Source of the DNA: Chloroflexota bacterium
GTDB lineage: Bacteria > Chloroflexota > Dehalococcoidia > GIF9 > AB-539-J10
Direction of reading: 5' to 3'
Length of the DNA: 5,852 nucleotides
Assembly (NCBI GenBank): GCA_015222255.1
Contig: JADFUX010000009.1
Location: 1 to 5,852, forward strand
Below are positions 1-4,931 of this stretch, piece by piece. Under the pieces are notes generated by a model. It searched no databases. It saw nothing but the letters and a program-made list of their open reading frames with translations, and was not told where the DNA came from. Made by a program: the position numbers and the translations under genes. Each line of letters starts with the position of its first letter. Within the stretch, counting starts at the first letter, position 1.

Positions 1-114
1 AGCTTGCACGGCTCAGTTGTTAGGATAGAATGCTCCAAGTTGTATCTTGCGATGGAGGCTCATTTCACGGCGGAAACAATTCTTGACGTTGCAAGGGGGG
101 TTATTCCTGCACAT

Positions 115-399
115 CTAATATCTTATGCGAAAATCGCCGTATTCGCCTGAATAGTCTGCCCAGTTTGTTTCTAACTTCCTAACCCAAGCTCCAGGGGGCC
201 CTATCTCTAGTTGTTCTACTAGCTTATCAAGCTGCCTCTTATCTCCCTCAGCTTTAACCGCCACGACATCACCACTAGGTAAGTTGCGCACATAGCCTTT
301 CAATCCCAATTGTTTGGCCATATCGTAAACAAAGTAGCGGAAGAAGACGCCCTGGACGCGACCATGAACCGTGGCTGAAAGATGAGCCATGTGCGCCAT
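115..399 (-). CDS. acyP: Acylphosphatase
   Basis: This 94-residue protein matches the usual length of acylphosphatases, small cytosolic enzymes that hydrolyse acyl phosphates to a carboxylate and phosphate. The signature is visible: GRVQGVFFR at residues 13-21, where R21 is the phosphate-binding arginine, and GYVRNLPSG at 35-43, where N39 is the catalytic asparagine. The C-terminal strand ends in FRIRY, typical of the family. Two ATG codons lie three codons apart (399 and 390). Neither has a clear Shine-Dalgarno sequence, so the exact start is open; I chose the first. The gene begins one base after the stop codon of the radical SAM gene, so it is almost certainly translated from the same transcript as the last gene of the rnc operon. 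The in vivo substrate is not known for this family. Identification is firm. Confidence 0.95.
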   Translation of the reverse strand: MAHMAHLSATVHGRVQGVFFRYFVYDMAKQLGLKGYVRNLPSGDVVAVKAEGDKRQLDKLVEQLEIGPPGAWVRKLETNWADYSGEYGDFRIRY

Positions 400-400
400 T

Positions 401-1324
401 TCAAAGCTGCAAAACTATTGCCTGAGCCTGGTCCAGTCGACTTAGACCTGCTTGGTGAGCTAGCTCCACTGCTTCCCGCAATTCTGCTTTTGATATGCGC
501 GCTGCCAAGCTCGGGATCTCATGGGCTTTGTAGCAAGGATGATATTGAGCCATGATGTTGACATAAGTATTTGCAGAGATTTCCTTGGCAATGAAGTCAA
601 CCACGTCCTTGGTTCCCGCTAAGCCCTTGGGCAAGACGAGGTGGCGTACTAGGAGCCCTCGTTGGGCTACTCCCTCCTGGCTTGTTTGTAGATCGCCTAC
701 CTGTCGATGCATCTCTCTAATTGCTGCTTTGTTCACTTGGGGATAGTTCTCAATTCCTGATAGTTCTCTGGCAATATTTTCATCGCCGTATTTCATATCG
801 GGCATATAGATGTCCACAATGCCATCGAGTATGCTCAATGTTTCCACGGAATCATAGCCACCAGTGTTATACACCAGTGGAACATGTAGTCCCGATTCTA
901 CCGCTATCTTCAATGCCTCCAAAATTTGGGGGACTACATGTGTTGGCGATACCAGATTTATGTTGTGACAACCTCGGGCTTGAAGGGAAAGCATCATCAA
1001 AGCTAGCTCTTCTTTGCTAACCCGTTCACCTTCGCCCAGCTGACTTATGGAATAGTTCTGGCAGAAAAGGCATCTAAGATTGCAATTAGTGAAGAATATG
1101 GTACCCGAGCCATATTTGCCCACTAATGGTGACTCTTCGCCGAAATGCGGACCGTAGCTTGACACCATGGCTTCGTTAGCAGTGCGGCATTTGCCTACGT
1201 CGCCATCCAAACGGTTAATGCCACAACAACGAGGGCAAACGCGGCAAGTCTCCAATAGAGCCCTGGCCGCCTCCACTCGCTCTTCTAGCTTGCCGCTACG
1301 GCAAAGTTCTAAATACGCTGCCAC
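401..1324 (-). CDS. PflX-type radical SAM protein (pyruvate formate-lyase activating enzyme homologue)
   Basis: This is a 307-residue radical SAM protein. The CxxxCxxC motif at C81, C85 and C88 (context TNCNLRCLFCQN) would hold the [4Fe-4S] cluster that cleaves S-adenosylmethionine. A second cysteine group at C27, C30, C33/C34 and C46 lies before it, the layout of the PflX/COG1313 group and not of true PflA. The conserved GSGTIFF stretch (72-78) leads into the cluster loop. The substrate of PflX proteins is not established to my knowledge, and no glycyl-radical enzyme is encoded in this window. The start is GTG at 1324, three bases after the stop of the small upstream gene, with no strong ribosome site, so translational coupling is likely. 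An in-frame upstream extension is not needed because the N-terminal helix and cysteines are complete. The family call is strong; the function is unknown. Confidence 0.9.
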   Translation of the reverse strand: MAAYLELCRSGKLEERVEAARALLETCRVCPRCCGINRLDGDVGKCRTANEAMVSSYGPHFGEESPLVGKYGSGTIFFTNCNLRCLFCQNYSISQLGEGERVSKEELALMMLSLQARGCHNINLVSPTHVVPQILEALKIAVESGLHVPLVYNTGGYDSVETLSILDGIVDIYMPDMKYGDENIARELSGIENYPQVNKAAIREMHRQVGDLQTSQEGVAQRGLLVRHLVLPKGLAGTKDVVDFIAKEISANTYVNIMAQYHPCYKAHEIPSLAARISKAELREAVELAHQAGLSRLDQAQAIVLQL

Positions 1325-1327
1325 CCG

Positions 1328-1471
1328 TTATTCTTCGACCGTTGGCTCTTTTTTGCCCTTCTTAATTACCTCGGCCTCAACTTGGGGCGAGAGTTCAGAG
1401 ATCGGTTTTGTTTTTTTGGCCGCCCTCTTAGTTTTCTTGGGTTCTTTCCAGGCATAATCCCTTTTACCCAT
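1328..1471 (-). CDS. Small lysine-rich conserved-looking protein in the rnc operon
   Basis: This 47-residue ORF starts MGKRDYAWKEPKKTKRAAKK and ends in KKEPTVEE. The N-terminal half is strongly basic with little hydrophobic content; the tail is a short mixed segment (ISELSPQVEAEVIKK) followed by acidic residues. There is no membrane segment or cysteine. Support for it being real: a good ribosome site, GAGGTG at 1477-1482, five bases before the ATG; an eight-base ATGGGTAA overlap with the end of rnc; and a stop only three bases before the GTG of the radical SAM gene. It fills the gap between these two genes exactly. The composition suggests an RNA-binding or ribosome-associated protein, but that is inference. 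From memory I associate similar MGKRDY proteins with Dehalococcoidia genomes, which I could not verify. It is probably a real gene of unknown function. Confidence 0.75.
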   Translation of the reverse strand: MGKRDYAWKEPKKTKRAAKKTKPISELSPQVEAEVIKKGKKEPTVEE

Positions 1472-2162
1472 AGCTACACCTCAATTTCTCCCATGCTATC
1501 CTCGCTGCCTCTACTTCAGCAGCTTTCCTACTCTTTCCCGTCCCCCTAGCCAATACGTCTCCTTCTATCACAACCTCAACTGAGAATTGTGGGTCATGGT
1601 CCGGACCGCTGACTTCAGCCACGCGATAATTTGGCGTTAGCTGTGTTTGCTTTTGAAGGGACTCTTGCAATAATGCTTTGTAGTTGGGGCTTATCGCCCC
1701 TGCTCTTGTTCTCTCCAGAAGTGGCTTGAGTTGCCTGAGGACGAATTCCTTAGCTACATCTAACCCTTGGTCAAGGTATATGGCTCCGATTAGCGCTTCC
1801 ATGGCATTCGCCAGATTGCTTTGTCTCATTCTCCCTCCGGTTGCCTCCTCACCCCGCCCCAGGAGAAGCCAATCACCAAGCTTGAGTGAGGAAGCTACCT
1901 CATTCAAACTCTCGCGACAAACCAGAAAAGCACGAATCATGGTCAGATGTCCTTCAGGTAGTTCCGGAAATTCCATATGAAGACTTTCAGCCACTATGAA
2001 CCCAAGAACAGCATCGCCTAGAAACTCAAGGCGCTCATTGCTAGGCAAGGAGAAATCGGAATTCTCATTAAGGTAGGAACTGTGCACAAAGGCTTGCTCT
2101 AATAAGGACAGGTCATTAAAACGAACCTCCAAAGTCCTTTGGCAACTATCCCAATCAGTCAC
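1464..2162 (-). CDS. rnc: Ribonuclease III
   Basis: This endonuclease cuts double-stranded RNA in rRNA and mRNA processing and works as a cytosolic homodimer. With the start at GTG 2162 it has 232 residues, the usual size. The signature NERLEFLGDAV begins at residue 42 and holds the metal ligands E46 and D50. The second half of the site reads NLANAMEALIGAIYLD, with E122 present but N119 where most family members have Asp. The C-terminal dsRNA-binding domain spans about 159-228 and ends in the typical GKSRKAAEVEAARIAWEKL. I prefer GTG 2162 to the upstream GTG 2177 because GAGG lies five bases before it (2168-2171) and a promoter-like -10 box at 2179-2184 would place transcription start downstream of 2177. 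The last eight bases overlap the next gene. It is the first gene of a four-gene operon. The family call is certain; the start is probable. Confidence 0.95.
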   Translation of the reverse strand: MTDWDSCQRTLEVRFNDLSLLEQAFVHSSYLNENSDFSLPSNERLEFLGDAVLGFIVAESLHMEFPELPEGHLTMIRAFLVCRESLNEVASSLKLGDWLLLGRGEEATGGRMRQSNLANAMEALIGAIYLDQGLDVAKEFVLRQLKPLLERTRAGAISPNYKALLQESLQKQTQLTPNYRVAEVSGPDHDPQFSVEVVIEGDVLARGTGKSRKAAEVEAARIAWEKLRCSYG

Positions 2163-2178
2163 ACCAGCCTCTTTCACA

Positions 2179-2208
2179 AGTATAACAAGGAAAACTCAGC
2201 TACCTCAA
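2179..2208 (-). promoter_or_regulatory. Probable sigma-70-type promoter of the rnc operon
   Basis: On the minus strand TTGAGG (2203-2208) and TATACT (2179-2184) are separated by 18 bases. Transcription would begin near 2172, giving a leader of only about 10 bases that contains the GAGG ribosome site of rnc. It lies back to back with the tRNA-Gln promoter. Seen by eye only. Confidence 0.5.
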
Positions 2209-2227
2209 CTTCCTGCAATGACACTTC

Positions 2228-2256
2228 TTGCCGCGACTTATGTTATCCAGTACAAT
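2228..2256 (+). promoter_or_regulatory. Probable promoter of tRNA-Gln
   Basis: TTGCCG (2228-2233) and TACAAT (2251-2256, five of six consensus bases) are separated by 17 bases. The predicted transcription start, around 2263, is only a few bases before the mature tRNA at 2266, a common arrangement for stable RNA genes. Confidence 0.6.
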
Positions 2257-2265
2257 TTACTTTGT

Positions 2266-2339
2266 TGGGGATTAGTCTAGCGGTAGGACGACTGACTCTG
2301 GATCAGTTAGGCCAGGTTCGAATCCTGGATCCCCAGCCA
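2266..2339 (+). tRNA. tRNA-Gln (anticodon CTG, reads CAG)
   Basis: A complete cloverleaf is visible. The acceptor stem TGGGGAT/ATCCCCA (2266-2272 with 2329-2335) has the U1-A72 pair typical of tRNA-Gln. The D stem is GTC/GAC, the anticodon stem ACTGA/TCAGT, and the loop CTCTGGA (2296-2302) gives anticodon CTG at 2298-2300. The T arm is CCAGG-TTCGAAT-CCTGG. The discriminator is G2336 and the 3' CCA (2337-2339) is encoded in the DNA. No mismatches were seen in the stems. This is the C34 isoacceptor; a TTG isoacceptor would be expected elsewhere in the genome. Confidence 0.97.
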
Positions 2340-2344
2340 TTTTG

Positions 2345-2413
2345 CTGACCGTAGCTGTCGTGTAGGTCAGAGGAATACTAGAGTTCAGGGTGGCTTGCTT
2401 CTGAGCAAACCGC
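2345..2413 (+). other. Hairpin-rich leader between tRNA-Gln and rnhA
   Basis: The 142 bases between the tRNA and the RNase HI start hold no ORF that I trust. Two structures stand out: CTGACC (2345-2350) pairs perfectly with GGTCAG (2365-2370), and GTGGCTTGC (2390-2398) pairs with GCAAACCGC (2405-2413) around a six-base loop, with one mismatch and one G-T pair. Neither is followed by a T run, so they are not typical terminators. A 5-bp GCACG/CGTGC pairing also lies just before the rnhA start. They could be part of a processed tRNA-rnhA transcript; function unknown. Confidence 0.3.
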
Positions 2414-2481
2414 GATTCAAATCGGGCGTATGCTCCGATAAGGAATTGTCTTGCACGTAGTCGTACTCGGTCGTGCTAGCA

Positions 2482-2976
2482 ATGCAAGAATTTAGGCACG
2501 TAACTGTTTACACCGATGGCGCTTGTATTGGGAATCCCGGCCCCGGTGGATACGGAGTCGTGATTCTATATCAAGACCATAGGAGAGAGCTATCAGGGGG
2601 GTATCGCAAGACCACCAATAATCGCATGGAGATAATGGCCGCAATCGTTGCATTAGAGGCTTTGAAGGAGAGATGTAGGGTAACCTTATACAGCGACTCT
2701 CAGTACTTGGTCAAGGCAATGTCACAAGGTTGGGCAAAGCGATGGCAGGCGAATGGCTGGATGCGCAACAGAAGAGAACGAGCATTGAACCCCGACCTGT
2801 GGGAAAGGCTCTTACAATTATGTGACCACCATGAGGTTGATTTTGGATGGATTAAGGGACATGCAAGGAGTCCTGAGAATTTGCGCTGTGATGAGCTGGC
2901 TATGCACGCTGCTCAACAGGCGGACCTACTTACTGATCATGGCTATGAGGATATGCTTCAATTCCCGGCAGCTTGA
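2482..2976 (+). CDS. rnhA: Ribonuclease HI
   Basis: This cytosolic enzyme degrades the RNA strand of RNA-DNA hybrids such as Okazaki primers and R-loops. Starting at ATG 2482 the protein has 164 residues, close to the 155 of E. coli RNase HI. All five catalytic positions are present: D12 in YTDGACIGNPGPGGYG, E50 in NNRMEI, D72 in YSDSQYLVKA, H127 in KGHA and D137 in NLRCDELA. The tryptophan-rich basic segment (about 84-100, WAKRWQANGWMRNRRER) corresponds to the substrate-binding handle of type 1 enzymes. A GTG three codons upstream (2473) is also in frame; neither start has a clear ribosome site, and the ATG gives spacing closest to known homologues. The last 19 bases overlap the opposite-strand transglutaminase-like gene. 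No separate promoter was recognised, so it may be read through from tRNA-Gln. Confidence 0.96.
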   Translation: MQEFRHVTVYTDGACIGNPGPGGYGVVILYQDHRRELSGGYRKTTNNRMEIMAAIVALEALKERCRVTLYSDSQYLVKAMSQGWAKRWQANGWMRNRRERALNPDLWERLLQLCDHHEVDFGWIKGHARSPENLRCDELAMHAAQQADLLTDHGYEDMLQFPAA

Positions 2977-3632
2977 CTTTCCCCTCGTTTACCGCACACC
3001 ACTTCTTCCGTCCATGATTGGTAGTATTCCCCCATAGCTTCTTGTCTAGCATTTAACATCTCATCAAGCGGCAGGTCTTCGAAAGAGCCATGATATCTGA
3101 CGTATTCTATGTGTTGCCTACCCTCTTCGTTGACTGGATGAAATCTGGCATCATTCTTCCCGTCAAAATCCACAGGGATGATTCGGTGTTTCCTACACAT
3201 CTCGAGATCGAATATGGGCGTGACCCTAATCCAGGTGTCATCAAGATACAGCTCGCTGAATCCGTGGTATACCAGCAAGTTTGTGCCGTGGATTTCCAGA
3301 AACTTCCCTGGAAGGAGGTGATTCACAATGTCAGCAAACCCTAGGCGGGCCGGAATATCAATTGCTCGGGCCAATGCAGTCATAAGCACAGCTTTCTGTA
3401 CACAGTAACCTTCTCCCTTTTGCAGAATTGTGCTGGCCTTGTAATGCTCTATGAGGTGGAAAGGCACATACATATTGTACTTGATTTGGTCTCTAACAAA
3501 ATAGAATAGGCTTCTAGCTTTATCCGCAGGGTCTTCTTGCCCTTTGGTCAGTTCCCAAGCCTTTCCCTTTACGGAGGCGTTATCGCAATCAATAGTGGAG
3601 GTAGGCTCAAGATACCTTTCTAGTTGTTCCAT
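2958..3632 (-). CDS. Transglutaminase-like cysteine protein
   Basis: This 224-residue protein has the transglutaminase-like (papain-fold) core. The candidate nucleophile is C77 in KGEGYCVQKAVL, followed by the usual helix ending in ARAIDIPARLGFADIVNH. The candidate histidine is H123 in YHGFSELYLDDTWIRVTP, the counterpart of the family HAWVEVYL stretch, with an acidic residue D142 shortly after. A charged C-terminal extension (about 144-213) contains DFDGKNDARFHPVNEEGRQ, which I recall from a widespread bacterial and archaeal subgroup. There is no signal peptide or membrane segment, so it is probably cytosolic. The reaction is unknown; the fold includes proteases, transglutaminases and inactive forms. 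The start is supported by AGGGG at 3638-3642, five bases before the ATG. It converges on rnhA with a 19-base overlap of the two 3' ends, and a palindrome lies upstream at 3690-3706. Confidence 0.85.
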   Translation of the reverse strand: MEQLERYLEPTSTIDCDNASVKGKAWELTKGQEDPADKARSLFYFVRDQIKYNMYVPFHLIEHYKASTILQKGEGYCVQKAVLMTALARAIDIPARLGFADIVNHLLPGKFLEIHGTNLLVYHGFSELYLDDTWIRVTPIFDLEMCRKHRIIPVDFDGKNDARFHPVNEEGRQHIEYVRYHGSFEDLPLDEMLNARQEAMGEYYQSWTEEVVCGKRGESQAAGN

Positions 3633-3689
3633 TGTTGCCCCTTTCTAAGTTAGCTTACCAATTCAAGTGGTTCAACACAAGCTGTAGGT

Positions 3690-3706
3690 TTATCAGATCC
3701 TGATAA
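3690..3706. promoter_or_regulatory. Perfect inverted repeat, possible operator
   Basis: TTATCAG-ATC-CTGATAA is a perfect palindrome with 7-bp arms and a 3-bp centre. It lies in the 160-bp divergent region between the transglutaminase-like gene and tRNA-Glu. No T run follows it on either strand, so it does not look like a terminator. Size and symmetry fit a dimeric regulator site, but no cognate regulator can be named. Confidence 0.35.
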
Positions 3707-3738
3707 CAGGCCACGAATCCTTTATTCCAGGAGTCGCA

Positions 3739-3766
3739 TTGCTTGTTATCCAGAGCCCATTATGAT
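3739..3766 (+). promoter_or_regulatory. Probable promoter of tRNA-Glu and the DUF5679-like gene
   Basis: TTGCTT (3739-3744) and TATGAT (3761-3766, five of six consensus bases) are separated by 16 bases. Transcription would begin about 20 bases before the mature tRNA. No terminator separates the tRNA from the next gene, so this promoter probably serves both. Confidence 0.55.
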
Positions 3767-3792
3767 ACATTCTGCAAGTTGCCTTTACGTGT

Positions 3793-3869
3793 GGCGCATT
3801 CGTCTAGGGGTTTAGGACACCTCCCTCTCAAGGAGGAGATCACCGGTTCGAATCCGGTATGCGCTACCA
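3793..3869 (+). tRNA. tRNA-Glu (anticodon CTC, reads GAG)
   Basis: A complete cloverleaf of 77 bases. The acceptor stem is GGCGCAT/ATGCGCT (3793-3799 with 3859-3865), fully paired except for a G1-T72 wobble at the end. The D stem is GTC/GAC, the anticodon stem CCTCC/GGAGG, and the loop CTCTCAA (3825-3831) gives anticodon CTC at 3827-3829. The T arm is ACCGG-TTCGAAT-CCGGT. The discriminator is A3866 and CCA (3867-3869) is encoded. Like the tRNA-Gln in this window it is the C34 isoacceptor of its family. Confidence 0.97.
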
Positions 3870-3900
3870 TCCTGGATAAAAGCAAGAGGAGGTAGGTCAA

Positions 3901-4041
3901 ATGCAAGCATACTGTATGAAATGCCGTGCCAAAAGGGAAATGAAGAATGCTAAGAGCGTAACATTGAAGAATGGCAGTCCAGCAACCCAGGGCGTATGCC
4001 CGGTGTGCGGAACTAAGATGTTTAGAATGGGAAAGGGTTAA
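3901..4041 (+). CDS. Small zinc-ribbon protein, DUF5679-like
   Basis: This 46-residue ORF starts MQAYCMKCRAKREMKNAK and ends CPVCGTKMFRMGKG. Two CxxC knuckles, C5/C8 and C33/C36, should bind one zinc ion, with a basic linker rich in lysine between them. The layout closely resembles DUF5679, a family I recall from Chloroflexota and Actinomycetota; the function is unknown. It is well supported as a gene: a strong ribosome site AGGAGGT at 3887-3893, seven bases before the ATG, and a strong terminator hairpin 30 bases after the stop. It begins 31 bases after tRNA-Glu with nothing between but the ribosome site, so it is probably the coding part of a tRNA-mRNA transcript released by tRNA 3' processing. 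Size and charge suggest binding of nucleic acid or the ribosome, which is inference. Confidence 0.88.
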   Translation: MQAYCMKCRAKREMKNAKSVTLKNGSPATQGVCPVCGTKMFRMGKG

Positions 4042-4071
4042 GGTTAGTATTCAGATATTACGATTCCTGAA

Positions 4072-4105
4072 AAGGCTGGACATCTCTCCGTGGATGTCCA
4101 GCCTT
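4072..4105. terminator. Intrinsic terminator hairpin, probably bidirectional
   Basis: AAGGCTGGACATC (4072-4084) pairs without mismatch with GATGTCCAGCCTT (4093-4105), giving a 13-bp stem and an eight-base loop. On the plus strand it ends the tRNA-Glu and DUF5679-like transcript, followed by a modest TTCTATT tract. On the minus strand it is followed by TTTTC and could end transcripts coming from the response regulator. Confidence 0.8.
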
Positions 4106-4287
4106 CTATTGTCCATTGAACGAAACAGGCTTTTGTCAAGACCTGAGGCTGAACGAGAAAGAAGCGATTGGTTAACGCCAGCGGCTGTCACCAGAATGGA
4201 AACGCCATTGGAAATGAGTTCCGCGATAGTATAACTCATTTAGTTTCGTAACTAATGCTACAATGCGTGTCAGCAGTTCATTCCTGC

Positions 4288-4914
4288 TCATCTTTCATGA
4301 ACCGAAACCCACTGATTGCGGATGGCCAGAGCAACGGCGTGAGCTCTGTCATTAGCATTCAGCTTGCGCAGAATTGCGCTCACATGATTCTTAATCGTTT
4401 GCTCACTTATCCCCAGCACATGGGCGACTTGCTTGTTTGTGCTACCATTAGCAATGTAGCTCAAAATTTGTATTTCCCTGTGAGTAAGAGGCGCAGCTAA
4501 TTTTTCCTTAACTAGCCCCATTGAGGCCATTTCTTGAAACTGCCTTAGTACACGCTCGGCAATCGCAGGTCTGGCAATTATGCTGTCGTTGATAGGATAT
4601 TCGCCACGGCTTGCTCTTCTTATGGTGCTAACGAGATCTTCAGTGCTGGTTCTCTTATCGATATAGGCGGCGGCTCCTGTCTTAATGGTCTCAAAAAGCT
4701 CTTCGTCGTTGAAATAGGAACTGAGCATTATGACTCTGGTGTTTGGATAATGTCGCGTAATTCCCCTGCCGAGCTCTAGGCCTCTTGATATAGGATAGTC
4801 GATGTCAAGCAACACAACATCAACGGAATAAGCATCTATAAACTTTAACGGCTCCTGGTCTGGATCACAATCCATTAGTCTGAAGTCTCGTTGCGCAGAA
4901 AGTTTTTCGCGCAC
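4288..4914 (-). CDS. NarL/LuxR-family response regulator, 5'-truncated
   Basis: From GTG 4914 this is a 208-residue two-domain regulator. The receiver part holds the phospho-acceptor candidate D37 (VVLLDIDYP), S65/S66 (VIMLSSY) and the conserved lysine K87 (AYIDK). The C-terminal GerE helix-turn-helix spans about 142-203, with LTHREIQILSYIANG and SEQTIKNHVSAILRKL. The first beta strand and acidic pair of a normal receiver, roughly 12-18 residues, are missing. The same frame stays open upstream to about 4959 and encodes EEFDLGCPH just before V1, which resembles the region before VREKL in normal receivers but has no ATG, GTG or TTG. Transposase-like sequence abuts it there. The GTG has no convincing ribosome site. 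It may therefore be a pseudogene, or a DNA-binding protein made from a makeshift start. No histidine kinase is nearby. The domain call is certain; whether it is expressed is doubtful. Confidence 0.8.
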   Translation of the reverse strand: MREKLSAQRDFRLMDCDPDQEPLKFIDAYSVDVVLLDIDYPISRGLELGRGITRHYPNTRVIMLSSYFNDEELFETIKTGAAAYIDKRTSTEDLVSTIRRASRGEYPINDSIIARPAIAERVLRQFQEMASMGLVKEKLAAPLTHREIQILSYIANGSTNKQVAHVLGISEQTIKNHVSAILRKLNANDRAHAVALAIRNQWVSVHER

Positions 4915-4931
4915 ATGGGGGCACCCCAGGT

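Noticed and set aside
14..115. 33-residue minus-strand ORF (MCRNNPPCNVKNC) right after the acylphosphatase stop
   Set aside because: It has no ribosome site and a composition unlike its neighbours; nothing supports translation.
2386..2440. Degenerate second tRNA after tRNA-Gln (GATTCAAATC resembles a T loop)
   Set aside because: The T stem does not pair, the anticodon-like loop has six bases, and no acceptor stem or D arm can be placed.
2242..3753. GTTATCCAG shared by the upstream regions of both tRNA genes
   Set aside because: The 9-mer sits at different distances from the two -10 boxes, and matches this short are expected by chance in a window of this size.
3971..4234. 87-residue plus-strand ORF
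   Set aside because: It overlaps the well-supported DUF5679-like gene in another frame and reads through the terminator stem.
4051..4239. 62-residue minus-strand ORF starting MSYTIAELISNG
   Set aside because: It has no ribosome site and its C-terminal third is made of the terminator hairpin. The sequence between the terminator and the regulator is better treated as non-coding.
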